Assembly (NCBI RefSeq): GCF_009827055.1
Contig: NZ_WUMK01000003.1
Coordinates: 1 to 64,000, forward strand
DNA from: Shinella kummerowiae
GTDB taxonomy: Bacteria > Pseudomonadota > Alphaproteobacteria > Rhizobiales > Rhizobiaceae
Length of the DNA stretch: 64,000 bases
Direction of reading: 5' to 3'
This document shows positions 32,138-40,879 of the stretch, one piece after another. Made by a program: the position numbers and the translations under genes. The notes below the pieces were generated by a model that did no database searches, had not been told where the DNA came from, and saw only the letters and a list, made by a program, of their open reading frames with translations. Positions within the stretch are counted from its first letter, which is position 1; every line of letters starts with the position of its first letter.

Positions 32138-33123
32138 TGGGCGTATCCGTTCGCTTTCAGGAATTCGAGCTGGTTGGAGAGGTCGCTTTCAGCGCGCTTG
32201 GTGAACTCTTCCTCCTTCCAGTCCGGGCTGTCCTGGAACTGCTCGGTCTGGAACTTCTTCCAGTCTGCCGAGGCCGTGACCTTGTCGACCGCCGCCTGAA
32301 TGGAGTTGACCACATCATCGGGCGTTCCGGCCTTCACGGCGATGCCGCGCCAGACCGCACCTTCGATATCGTAGCCCTGTTCCTTGAAGGTCGGGGTGTC
32401 GGGCAGGAATTCGCTGCGTTTGTCGGTGGAGACGCCGAGCAGCTTGATCTCGCCGTTCTTGACCTGCGCGAGACCGGTCGACGGCGTCATCATCGCGGCG
32501 TCGATATGCTTGCCGAGCAAAGCGAGCGTCACCTTGCCGGAAGCGTCATGCGGAATCCAGCCGCTCTCGAAACCGCCGGACTTCATCAGCTGATAGAGCA
32601 TGTACTGGTGGAAGCCACCCGGCGCATGACCGCCAACCTTCAACCCGCTCGGGTTTTCCTTCATGTATTTCACGAAGTCTTCCACCGTCTTGAATTGGCT
32701 GTCGGATAGCACGGCGAGCGACGAAGGCTCCGACTGCATGGCGCGCAGCATGCGGAAGTCCTTGAGCTCGAAGGGAATGAGGCCCTGGGCAATGCCGAAG
32801 GTGAGCGTTCCCGTAAAGACGAGGATGTTATAGCCGTCGGCAGGCTGCGTCATGATCTGGGAAACGCCGACCGCACCGCTCCCGCCCGGCCGGTTGTCGA
32901 CCTTGACACTCCAGCCGGATTCCTTTTCGAGAAGCTCAGCGAGCTTGCGGCCATAGGTATCGAGTGCTCCCCCGGCACCCGCCCAGACCACGAGCGTCAC
33001 GGACTTTTCCGGAAAACCGGCCGCCATGGCCGGAGCTGGTAGGGCGACACTCGAAAGGGCGAGCGCCAGTCCCAGGGCTGCCCCTGCCATGCGTGTGCCG
33101 AACGTTCTTCTGTTGATCGTCAT
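32134..33123 (-). CDS. tctC: Tripartite tricarboxylate transporter binding protein (Bug family)
   Basis: 329 residues from ATG 33123, which has AGGAGGAG 7 nt upstream; the frame's earlier ATG at 33186 overlaps tctA and lacks a site. The signal peptide (MTINRRTFGTRMAGAALGLA) has an RRTF twin-arginine-like motif, so Tat export is possible; cleavage is near AMAAG. Mature features are FPEKSVTLVVWAGAGGALDTYGR, VDNRPGGSGAVG and PADGYNILV, all standard for Bug/TctC receptors of carboxylates. Gene order is tctA-tctC-tctB. Confidence 0.92.
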   Translation of the reverse strand: MTINRRTFGTRMAGAALGLALALSSVALPAPAMAAGFPEKSVTLVVWAGAGGALDTYGRKLAELLEKESGWSVKVDNRPGGSGAVGVSQIMTQPADGYNILVFTGTLTFGIAQGLIPFELKDFRMLRAMQSEPSSLAVLSDSQFKTVEDFVKYMKENPSGLKVGGHAPGGFHQYMLYQLMKSGGFESGWIPHDASGKVTLALLGKHIDAAMMTPSTGLAQVKNGEIKLLGVSTDKRSEFLPDTPTFKEQGYDIEGAVWRGIAVKAGTPDDVVNSIQAAVDKVTASADWKKFQTEQFQDSPDWKEEEFTKRAESDLSNQLEFLKANGYAQ

Positions 33124-33151
33124 ATGTTTTCTCCTCCTGTTGAATTTTTGA

Positions 33152-34672
33152 TCAGCGAGCGGTGCCGTTCGCCGTTTCGTCGACATCGACCTGCCGCACG
33201 CGGCGCTTCTGGAGCCTGCGCCACAGGGGCGTCAGCAGGCTGACAAGGCTGAGGACGAGGAACAGCAGGCTGACCGGATCGGTAATGAAAATCATGTAGT
33301 CGCCCTGCGAGGACACCAGCGCCGTGCGATAGTTGGATTCCACGAGGTAGCCGAGCACCATGGCGAGAACGATCGGCGCGACCGGGAAGCGCAGCTTCTT
33401 CATGAGATAGCCGACGACGCCGAAGCCAAGCATCAGGTAGACATCGAACATCAGGTTGCGGATGGCAAAGGCGCCGAGCACGGCAAAGGCCATGATGCCG
33501 ACGGCGATAACCGCATCCGGCAAGCGCATCACACGGGCCATCAAGGGCAGGAACAGGGAGCCCGCGGCATATTGCACGAGGGACGCGATGATCGTGCCGA
33601 AGAGGATCGCATAAACCAGCGAGGGCGCTTCGGTGAAGAGCTGCGGGCCGGGATGCAGGCCGTGCATGATCAGCGCGCCGACCATGATGGCAGTTGTCGG
33701 AGAACCCGGCACACCGAGCGCGAGGAGCGGGACAAGCGCACCGCCGACCGTCGCATTGTTGGAGGCTTCGGGGGCGGCGATGCCGTTGGCCGAACCTTTG
33801 CCGAACTCTTCCGGATGGGGATCACGCGCCCGGGCATAATCGCGGGCGACCCAGCAGGCGATGTTGCCGCCAACACCGGGCAGGATGCCAAGCAGGGTGC
33901 CGATGACCGAGCCGGACAACATGGAGCGCCAGGTTTCCTTCCAAAGCGCACCGGACATGAAGACGTGGCCGACCTTGTCCTTGATGACGGGGGCTGCTGC
34001 GACGCGGTTCTCGATCATCACCAGTGCTTCCGAGACTGCGAAGAGACCGATGAGTGCGGCGAGGAACGGTACGCCTTCATAAAGCTCGAACAGGCCGAAG
34101 GTGAAGCGCGGCGTGCCGGCAATCGGATCGATACCGATCGTTGCGAGCGCGAGGCCAAAGGCTGCACAGACGAGGCCCTTGATCAGGGAACCGCCGGAAA
34201 GCGCTGCAACGGAGGTGAGACCGAACACGCCGACGGCAAAATAACCCGCTGGTCCGAATTTCAGGGCGAGCGACGCCAGCGGCATGGCCAGCAGCAGCAG
34301 GGCCAGGCCACCGAAGACGCCGCCGACGGTCGATGCGGTGAGCGAGATCGAGATCGCCTCGTTCGCCCTGCCCTTGCGCGCCATGGCGTAGCCATCGATG
34401 GCGGTTGCGGCAGCAGCAGCCGTACCGGGCGTGGAGAGCAGAATTGCGCTGATTGAGCCGCCATACTCCGCCGACGTGTACAGCGAGATCATCATCAGCA
34501 TGCTGAGCTCGGGGCCGAGATTATAGGTGAAGGGGATGAGAAGGCTCAGCCCGATCGACGGGCCGAGGCCCGGCAGCGCGCCGATGACGATGCCGAGGAG
34601 CGCGCCGATGATGAGGACCGCCAGTCCCGAAAAGGAGAAGATGACGCCGAGCGACTGGAGTATGCCATCCAT
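33152..34672 (-). CDS. tctA: Tripartite tricarboxylate transporter large membrane subunit
   Basis: 506 residues, about 11-12 membrane helices. The TctA signature GALPGLGPSIGLSLLIPFTY lies near residue 33, and the central PGVGGNIACWVARDYARARDPHPEEFGKG and ALGVPGSPTTAIMVGAL blocks are present. TctA transports citrate-like tri- or dicarboxylates using an ion gradient and the TctC receptor. Starts 1 nt after the dehydrogenase stop. Confidence 0.94.
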   Translation of the reverse strand: MDGILQSLGVIFSFSGLAVLIIGALLGIVIGALPGLGPSIGLSLLIPFTYNLGPELSMLMMISLYTSAEYGGSISAILLSTPGTAAAAATAIDGYAMARKGRANEAISISLTASTVGGVFGGLALLLLAMPLASLALKFGPAGYFAVGVFGLTSVAALSGGSLIKGLVCAAFGLALATIGIDPIAGTPRFTFGLFELYEGVPFLAALIGLFAVSEALVMIENRVAAAPVIKDKVGHVFMSGALWKETWRSMLSGSVIGTLLGILPGVGGNIACWVARDYARARDPHPEEFGKGSANGIAAPEASNNATVGGALVPLLALGVPGSPTTAIMVGALIMHGLHPGPQLFTEAPSLVYAILFGTIIASLVQYAAGSLFLPLMARVMRLPDAVIAVGIMAFAVLGAFAIRNLMFDVYLMLGFGVVGYLMKKLRFPVAPIVLAMVLGYLVESNYRTALVSSQGDYMIFITDPVSLLFLVLSLVSLLTPLWRRLQKRRVRQVDVDETANGTAR

Positions 34673-34673
34673 G

Positions 34674-35558
34674 TCAGAGGTCCTTTGCCAGGCGGCGTGC
34701 CAGCACGAGCACGAAACCGCGATATCCGTCCGTCACGGCAAGGCCCTGATCCTTCATCGCCGCATGGGCGCTGGCGATCGTCTCGCAGGCGGCCCGCGAC
34801 ATGGAAGCCTTCAGCCCGAGCGACTCGATGGTTTCGGCCGCCTCGGTCATCTCGGTCACGCGTCGCGCGCCGTGTTCGAAGGTTCGCGACAGGTAGTAGT
34901 CCGCGACCTGCCGCCAGTCGAGCCCCGGAAAGGTTTCCCCAACGGAATCGAGGATGCGCTCGGTAACGCCAGCGCGTTCTGCAGAGGACAGTGCCTCGAT
35001 CAGCAGCGCTTCCACACCCTTGATCATCACCGAGCGGATCATCTTCAACGACGAGGCCTGGCCTGGCGTGTCGCCGACGGCCTCGAGGTTCATGCCGAGC
35101 GCATTCAGCCGCTCGGCAGCCTCGCCCGCCCGCTTGCCGGCCACCAGTATCGGCACCTTTTCCGCATAGGGCGGCACCCGCGCCATGACGGCACCTTCGA
35201 CAAAGCTGCCCTTGCCGGTCTCGATTTCCTTCGCAGCGAGCGCCTTCGTATCGGGCCCGACGGAGTTGAGATCGATGAAGATGGCGTTTGCCGAAAGATA
35301 GGGAGCAGCCGAGGCGGCTACGGCCTTGGTCGCTGCGCCGACCACCAGTGACAGAACGACATCTGCCGAGGCGATATCCGCAATGTCGTCGAGCGGCTGC
35401 ACGCCCCGGTCGGATGCGATGCTGCGCAGGCCAGCCGAGGCTGCCGGATCACGGAAGCGCAGGTCGTAAGCGGCAAGCCGCGCTGCGTTGCGGCCGTTGA
35501 GGCCGCCGGCGATGGACTGTGCCGCCTCGCCGAAGCCGATGAAAGCAATCGTGGTCAT
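34674..35558 (-). CDS. NAD(P)-dependent beta-hydroxyacid-dehydrogenase-like oxidoreductase (DUF1932)
   Basis: 294 residues from ATG 35558 behind GGGAGGACGA. N-terminal Rossmann domain (TIAFIGFGEAAQSIAGGL) and a C-terminal all-alpha DUF1932-type domain (LKMIRSVMIKGVEALLIEAL, with the Lys expected for the catalytic position). Related enzymes oxidise 3-hydroxyacids or 6-phosphogluconate. It is encoded between ligK-like and tctA genes, so it probably acts on the imported tricarboxylate or an intermediate upstream of 4-oxalomesaconate. Confidence 0.82.
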   Translation of the reverse strand: MTTIAFIGFGEAAQSIAGGLNGRNAARLAAYDLRFRDPAASAGLRSIASDRGVQPLDDIADIASADVVLSLVVGAATKAVAASAAPYLSANAIFIDLNSVGPDTKALAAKEIETGKGSFVEGAVMARVPPYAEKVPILVAGKRAGEAAERLNALGMNLEAVGDTPGQASSLKMIRSVMIKGVEALLIEALSSAERAGVTERILDSVGETFPGLDWRQVADYYLSRTFEHGARRVTEMTEAAETIESLGLKASMSRAACETIASAHAAMKDQGLAVTDGYRGFVLVLARRLAKDL

Positions 35559-35605
35559 TCGTCCTCCCGTGCGGAAAAGGTTCCTCCACCTTCCCCGACT
35601 TTCGA

Positions 35606-36280
35606 TCAATCGATGTAGGTGAGCCCCTTGGCGGCAAGCGCCTCGCGCATCTTGTAGATATCGAGACCCAGTTCGCCCGCAGCGAGCCGCTCGCGCGTCT
35701 GCCGCTCCTTTTCCAGCCGTGCCATGGATGCCTGAAGCGCGGTTGCGGCCTTGGCCCTCGGCACGACCATCACACCGTCATCATCGGCGACGATGACGTC
35801 GCCGGGCGCGATGCTGGCGCCGGCACAGACGATCGGGATGTTGACGGAGCCGAGCGTCGCCTTGACGGTCCCCTGCGCGGAGATGAAACGCGACCAAACA
35901 GGAAAGCCCATCTCCTCGAGTTCCGCGACGTCGCGAACGCCCGCTTCGATCACCAGGCCACGCACGCCGCGCACCTTGAGCGATGTCGCTAGCAGTTCGC
36001 CGAAATAGCCGGCATCGCACAGCGAGGTGGGCGCGACGACGAGGATGTCGCCCTCCTGGCATTGCTCCACCGCCACGTGCAGCATCCAGTTGTCCGCCGG
36101 CGGGATCGACACCGTCACCGCCGTGCCAGCCACGCGGGCGCCGCGCCAGATCGGGCGCATATGCGATTGCAGCAGGCCGACGCGGCCCATGGCTTCATGT
36201 ACGGTCGCCGTACCGCATTCCGCCAGCGCATCGACCATGTCGAGCGCCGGCCGCTCGATGGTGCGGTTCACGACGTTCAT
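35606..36280 (-). CDS. 4-carboxy-4-hydroxy-2-oxoadipate aldolase (RraA-like; GalC/LigK family)
   Basis: 224 residues of the RraA/HMG-aldolase fold. [18 protein letters not shown] carries the Arg-Asp pair that binds pyruvate and Mg, and [17 protein letters not shown] the C-terminal signature. Compared with RNase-regulator RraA (about 160 residues) it is longer, as in LigK/ProA/GalC aldolases, which split 4-carboxy-4-hydroxy-2-oxoadipate into pyruvate and oxaloacetate. The start overlaps the galB stop by 4 nt (ATGA). Confidence 0.9.
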   Translation of the reverse strand: MNVVNRTIERPALDMVDALAECGTATVHEAMGRVGLLQSHMRPIWRGARVAGTAVTVSIPPADNWMLHVAVEQCQEGDILVVAPTSLCDAGYFGELLATSLKVRGVRGLVIEAGVRDVAELEEMGFPVWSRFISAQGTVKATLGSVNIPIVCAGASIAPGDVIVADDDGVMVVPRAKAATALQASMARLEKERQTRERLAAGELGLDIYKMREALAAKGLTYID

Positions 36281-37017
36281 GCGAGTGCTCCATGGCCGAG
36301 CGTGCCGGTGACATGCGGGAAGACCGCTTCATACGCCTCGCCATAGGTCACCTTGTAGTCGGAATTGCGGGCTGCCTGTACGCCGCGTTGAAGGGCCACG
36401 CGGGTATAATATTCCCAAAGATGTTCCTGGCCTTCCATGCACTTGATGGCGGCGAGCTTCTTCTCCCAGACATCGGTGATATCGAGGAGGACATTGGGCT
36501 TCCAGTTGCACTGTTCTGGCTGATGCGGCTCGAAGAGATAGACCGGTGGCGCGCCAAGCACCGGCACGTCCGGCCGGTGGCCATGGGCCTGCGCGATAAC
36601 GCGTGCATGCTGCGCGAACTCGGTCGCCATCGGGTGATCGAAATTGTAGGGATCCTGGCGGGAATGGGTGAGCATGAATTCCGGGCGGATCTCGCGATAG
36701 AGATCGACCAGCCGGTCAAAGGCGTGCGGCGTGATCTGCAGGGGGTAATCGCCGAGATCGTAGAACTGGATATCGTGGACGCCGAGCGCCCTCGCCGCGT
36801 TTTCCGCCTCGCGCTTGCGATCGGCCTTCACGGCTTCGAGCGTCATGCCGGGCTTGCGCCACAGCTTGGCGGATTCGCCGCGCTCGCCGAACGACAGGCA
36901 TACGACGGTGACATTATAGCCCTGCTTTGCGTGCGCCGCGATCGCGCCGCCGGCCCTCCAGACGAAGTCGGCGGAATGGGCGCTGACGACGAGTCCGGTT
37001 TTCTGATGCATATCCAT
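36277..37017 (-). CDS. galB: 4-oxalomesaconate hydratase (PIG-L-fold)
   Basis: 246 residues of the PIG-L deacetylase superfamily. The usual AHPDD metal motif is replaced by [12 protein letters not shown] (H14, D17), the variant seen in the zinc-dependent hydratase GalB, and the downstream [12 protein letters not shown] supplies further ligands. GalB adds water to enol 4-oxalomesaconate giving 4-carboxy-4-hydroxy-2-oxoadipate, the substrate of the next gene product. First gene of the operon, divergent from the LysR gene. Context with galC- and galD-like genes makes the hydratase call much more likely than a sugar deacetylase. Confidence 0.9.
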   Translation of the reverse strand: MDMHQKTGLVVSAHSADFVWRAGGAIAAHAKQGYNVTVVCLSFGERGESAKLWRKPGMTLEAVKADRKREAENAARALGVHDIQFYDLGDYPLQITPHAFDRLVDLYREIRPEFMLTHSRQDPYNFDHPMATEFAQHARVIAQAHGHRPDVPVLGAPPVYLFEPHQPEQCNWKPNVLLDITDVWEKKLAAIKCMEGQEHLWEYYTRVALQRGVQAARNSDYKVTYGEAYEAVFPHVTGTLGHGALA

Positions 37018-37122
37018 GCTCCTCCATTTTCGAGGAGCACACTCGCACCGATCGGGTTCCCGGTGCTAATACGAAAGCCGGCCTGTGTTATAGTTTTTTG
37101 TGAATCACACTGTGAGGCGAGA
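37018..37122. promoter_or_regulatory. Divergent galB/LysR promoter region
   Basis: 105 bp with an AT-rich core. A perfect palindrome TGTGA-A-TCACA at 37099-37109 and TATAGT at 37089-37094 lie just before the LysR start. The palindrome is a candidate LysR operator; a full promoter cannot be fixed by eye. Confidence 0.45.
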
Positions 37123-38343
37123 ATGATCGCAACCAATCTCAATCTTCGTCACCTGCGCACCTTCATGCAGGTCTGCGAAACCGGCAGCCTCAATCGTGCG
37201 GCTGCGGAACTGAATGTTTCTCAGCCCTCCGTCTCGGTGGCGCTTGCCGGCATCGAGGCTCGCTTCGGCGCAAAACTGCTCGCCCGTTATGCCGCAGGAA
37301 GCCAGCCAACAACCGCCGGCGAAGTGCTTCTAACGCGGTTACGCCGCATGGAGGCGCAGCTAGCCTCAGCGCTCGAGCAGGCGCTTGGCGCAAGCTCGCA
37401 GCGCGACCCCGCGCTGATCTCCAAAACCCTCGCCCGCATCGGCTTTCGCCAGATCGAGGCACTGATCACGCTTGCCGGCGCCGGCTCGATCACCGATGCG
37501 GCCCGCGCCGACGGGAGTTCACCGGCAGCGCTCCACCGCACACTGCACGAATTGCAGGCCAATGTCGGCAAGGCGATCCTCGTTCGCAGCCCGAGCGGCG
37601 TGGCACCGAACACGGTCGGCCGCCGCCTCGCCATGCGCTGGCAAGTCGCCCTCACCGAGTTGGAACAGGCGGTCGACGAATTGAAGGAACTCGAAGGCCG
37701 CATGGAGGGGCGGATCAAGATCGCGAGCCTGCCGCTTGCCCGCACACTGCTTCTCGCACGCGCGCTCAATCCCCTTTTGGCCGCCCATCCGAATGCCCGC
37801 ATTGAGGTGATGGACGGTTCCTATGAGCTTCTGTCGCAGCAGTTGCGCGTGGGAGCGAGCGACATACTGATCGGCGCGCTGCGCTCGGGAAGCGATCTGG
37901 CGGGGCTCAGGACGGAAGCGCTGTTCGACGATCCCTATGCGATCGTCGGCCGGGCGGCGCACCCGCTTGTTTCGCGCGACAAAGGCGCATCGCTCGATGA
38001 CCTCGCACAGCAGGAGTGGGTGGCACAGCGGCCAGGCACCCCCATTCGCGCGGCCTTCGACGCGCTGTTCGAGAAATGCTCCGCTTCGCCGCGTGCCAGC
38101 ATCGAGACCAGCTCGCTCGTCCTCACCCGCGCCATCATCCTGGAAAGTGACCGCCTGTCGATGCTCTCGCGCCGGCAGATCGCCATCGAGGAGCGCGAGG
38201 GCCTGCTGACCTCCATCCCCGTTGCGCAAGACGTGCACGAGCGCTTAGGCACCCGTACCATTGGCATCACCATGCGCGAAACCTGGCTGCCAAGCAGGCT
38301 GCAATCCATTTTCCTGGACCACATCCGCGCGGCGGCCGCGTAG
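37123..38343 (+). CDS. LysR-type regulator with two HTH domains
   Basis: 406 residues from ATG 37123 behind GAGGCGAG; the longer frame upstream is shadow over galB/galC. Normal LysR proteins have about 300 residues. Here residues 8-66 form a first LysR HTH (LNLRHLRTFMQVCETGSLNR, NVSQPSVSVALAGIE), and residues 106-165 a second one (RIGFRQIEALITLAGAGSIT, GSSPAALHRTLHELQ). The LysR effector domain runs from about 195 to 406 (GRIKIASLPLARTLLLARAL, VMDGSYELLSQQLRVGASDI). It is divergent from the galB operon and very probably controls it. Confidence 0.88.
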   Translation: MIATNLNLRHLRTFMQVCETGSLNRAAAELNVSQPSVSVALAGIEARFGAKLLARYAAGSQPTTAGEVLLTRLRRMEAQLASALEQALGASSQRDPALISKTLARIGFRQIEALITLAGAGSITDAARADGSSPAALHRTLHELQANVGKAILVRSPSGVAPNTVGRRLAMRWQVALTELEQAVDELKELEGRMEGRIKIASLPLARTLLLARALNPLLAAHPNARIEVMDGSYELLSQQLRVGASDILIGALRSGSDLAGLRTEALFDDPYAIVGRAAHPLVSRDKGASLDDLAQQEWVAQRPGTPIRAAFDALFEKCSASPRASIETSSLVLTRAIILESDRLSMLSRRQIAIEEREGLLTSIPVAQDVHERLGTRTIGITMRETWLPSRLQSIFLDHIRAAAA

Positions 38344-38484
38344 AACGCTGACATACCCTCGTGGTCCGGCGACACTTTTTGAACGGATACGGACAGCCGT
38401 ATCAAATCTCTATTGATCCAAAGACTGCTGCACCTCTCCGAAGGGATATATTTATTTCCCCTAATAATCTTGTTACCCACTCCA

Positions 38485-38513
38485 TTGGTCGTTGCAGGCA
38501 TTGCCAATATATT
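38485..38513 (+). promoter_or_regulatory. Putative sigma-70 promoter of the caspase-like gene
   Basis: TTGGTC, 17-nt spacer, TATATT, located 32 nt upstream of the ATG in an unusually AT-rich 200-bp intergenic stretch. Confidence 0.45.
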
Positions 38514-38544
38514 CGCCGTTGGATTTTCCTCCGAGGAATTGAAC

Positions 38545-40731
38545 ATGCTTGGGAAAACGTTGCTCGCATGTGCAATGCTCACGCTCGGCTCAGGATTTTC
38601 ACACACCTTCGCCGCCTCACTGGCCGCAACGCAAGAGTTTCCCGCTGATGCCTGCCACGAGATTGCGGCTACCGGCACGCGCGCGTCAGGCGGTGCAAGT
38701 CACGGGGAAGCGGGGAAGTTTGCCCTTGTGATCGGTAATGCGGCCTATAGCGGGGGAATACCACCGCTTCGCAACCCGGCGAATGATGCCGCGGCCGTCA
38801 CCGACGTCCTTCAGAAACTGAACTTTACGGTCTTTCTGGCCCTGGACGCGCGGGGAGCAACGATACGCGACTGCGTTGCCCGTATGCGGGCGGCGCTTTC
38901 GGGCGACGATATTGCGCTCGTCTATTATTCCGGCCATGGCATTCAGATCGACGACCGCAACTACATGGTCGCAACCGATGCCACGGCAAGCGGGGTACTT
39001 TCCGACGCCTTCGTTTACATCGATGAGATCATCGACGGCATGAAGGAAAAATCGGCATCGATCCTGGTCTTCCTGGACGCCTGCCGGAACAACCCCTTTG
39101 CGGGCGAAGGCAACCAGGGTTTGTCGGTATCGACCGGGCGTGGTCTCGATAGAGGATTGACCAAGGTCACGCCAGATACGTCCGGCGCGAGAAAGGAGGC
39201 ACGCGGCATCTTCGTTGCTTACTCGACATCGCCGAATGCGACGGCCACGGATGGCGAGGGGGATCTCAGCCCCTTTACCGCTGCCTTTGTCAAAGCCGTA
39301 AAGACTCCCGGCTTCTCGGTACAACGTGCTCTCAGCGAGGTGTCTCGCAGTGTCGGCGAGGCGACGGACTGGTCCCAGACGCCATGGATAAAGTCGTCGC
39401 TCAGCGCCGAAATCCTGTTGAACGGCGTTCTGACGCGCGATGAGGCGCTTTCGGTTTCGCAAAATCATGCGGCGGCGTCGAAACGGCTTCTGGCTACCGG
39501 CGATGTCCAGGGTGCGATCGTCGAAGCCTTTCGCGGGCTGCCGCAACAAATAGACGAGACGACCGCAACACAATACCCGTCCGCCTATCAGGCGCTGACG
39601 GCTGCGGCGCGATCAAGCAGCATCGTTCTTCCCGTCCCAGCGAACAACATACATGTCGTCATCGTCAATGCAGACGGCAGCCGGGCCGTTGTCGCCTCCG
39701 TCGACCGTGAATATCGCGGAACAGGCAAAGGCACGCTGGAGATCTGGGATACTACGGCCAAGAAGGTGATCGGGACTCTGGGAGACGTGGGCACCGCAGT
39801 GCCCAGCGCAAAATTCTCTTCAGACGGATCGCGTGTGGCAGCCTATCTGGGTAAAGGGATCACAAAAGTCTCTGACGCCATTACAGGCCAGACCGTCGCG
39901 ACGATCACACTCTCGGCAGACAATCTTGGCCCGGCCCATGGCGCCTTCAATCCTCCAATACTGGTGTTCAGCCAGGATGGATCGGTCCTTGTCACCACGC
40001 TCCAAAAGAAGGGTATGGCGCTGGTGCAGGGCTGGGACGTGGCGAGTGGTGCAAAGCGTTTCGAGTTTGACCTCGGCTCCAGGTGCAACGACCTGGTCAA
40101 GATAGCCGGCTGGGCCCTGGACAGGGGTTTTGCCGTGCTGAATGCTGACGGTGCATCCCTTTCCTTCGTTTGCACCAACAATTCCCCGAAAATAGGAAAG
40201 GCGATCGTCGTGGGCCAATGGTCCCTGTCGCAGAACAGTTTGATCGGATCCGGCGTTTTGCCCGTCGAAGACGAGATTTATCCGATGGGATTCGGCTTCA
40301 GTCCTGACGGGACGAGGATGACTGTCCAGGAACTCGACAATGGCGGATCGTACCAGATCATCGTCCTCGACACACAGACCGGGCAGAAGATCGGTAACGT
40401 CACCAAAGGGCTCTATTCGTCGTTCTCCCCGGAAGGCGACCTCTACTCGGTCGTTCATGAAGGGGGCGCGATGATTTTCTCTGCAAGGAATGGTGACCGC
40501 GTGAACGAGATTGCGGATTACGCCTATACCGTACCGGCCGCTTTTCGGAAATTTGGCGAGAAGTTTGCCGACTACATCCTCCTCGACAACGACATGTCTA
40601 CGCTGACGCATGACGTGTGGTGGCGGCCACCGGGTGGTCTCACGGTCGCAGAGGCGGCAAGATCCAGGCTGATGGCGGGACAAGAGGCGGAAGCAAATGC
40701 CGGTGCACTGGCTTACAATGAAATTCCGTGA
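38545..40731 (+). CDS. Secreted caspase-like (C14) protein with C-terminal beta-propeller-like domain
   Basis: 728 residues from ATG 38545 (GAGGAA 6 nt upstream), which gives a clean signal peptide MLGKTLLACAMLTLGSGFSH, cleavage near TFAAS; the in-frame ATG at 38413 would bury it. Residues about 55-300 are a caspase p20-like domain: KFALVIGNAAY, PLRNPANDAAAV, catalytic His131 in YYSGHG and Cys180 in LDACRNNPF. Residues about 375-715 contain repeated SxDGSRV/SPDGTRM strands like a WD40/YVTN propeller. Bacterial metacaspase-like proteins of this layout are usually exported and of unknown substrate. No operon partner. Confidence 0.85.
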   Translation: MLGKTLLACAMLTLGSGFSHTFAASLAATQEFPADACHEIAATGTRASGGASHGEAGKFALVIGNAAYSGGIPPLRNPANDAAAVTDVLQKLNFTVFLALDARGATIRDCVARMRAALSGDDIALVYYSGHGIQIDDRNYMVATDATASGVLSDAFVYIDEIIDGMKEKSASILVFLDACRNNPFAGEGNQGLSVSTGRGLDRGLTKVTPDTSGARKEARGIFVAYSTSPNATATDGEGDLSPFTAAFVKAVKTPGFSVQRALSEVSRSVGEATDWSQTPWIKSSLSAEILLNGVLTRDEALSVSQNHAAASKRLLATGDVQGAIVEAFRGLPQQIDETTATQYPSAYQALTAAARSSSIVLPVPANNIHVVIVNADGSRAVVASVDREYRGTGKGTLEIWDTTAKKVIGTLGDVGTAVPSAKFSSDGSRVAAYLGKGITKVSDAITGQTVATITLSADNLGPAHGAFNPPILVFSQDGSVLVTTLQKKGMALVQGWDVASGAKRFEFDLGSRCNDLVKIAGWALDRGFAVLNADGASLSFVCTNNSPKIGKAIVVGQWSLSQNSLIGSGVLPVEDEIYPMGFGFSPDGTRMTVQELDNGGSYQIIVLDTQTGQKIGNVTKGLYSSFSPEGDLYSVVHEGGAMIFSARNGDRVNEIADYAYTVPAAFRKFGEKFADYILLDNDMSTLTHDVWWRPPGGLTVAEAARSRLMAGQEAEANAGALAYNEIP

Positions 40732-40879
40732 GGACGGGGGGAAGCGTTGATGTGCTTCGGCAGCAAAGATTGGTCGACCTTCGACAACCGAGAGATCCTG
40801 ACCTGCGCGTCTATGACGTATGTCTTTTAGTGCGCTGAAACCACCGTGGCCAAGGCTGATCGGACACCGAGCGGTTTTC

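Noticed and set aside
35983-37122. Upstream extension of the LysR frame
   Set aside because: Antisense to galC and galB, no motifs; the HTH starts right after ATG 37123.
38545-40731. Caspase-like gene as part of an antiphage defence system
   Set aside because: It has a signal peptide, and no sensor, gasdermin, reverse transcriptase or other defence partner is adjacent.
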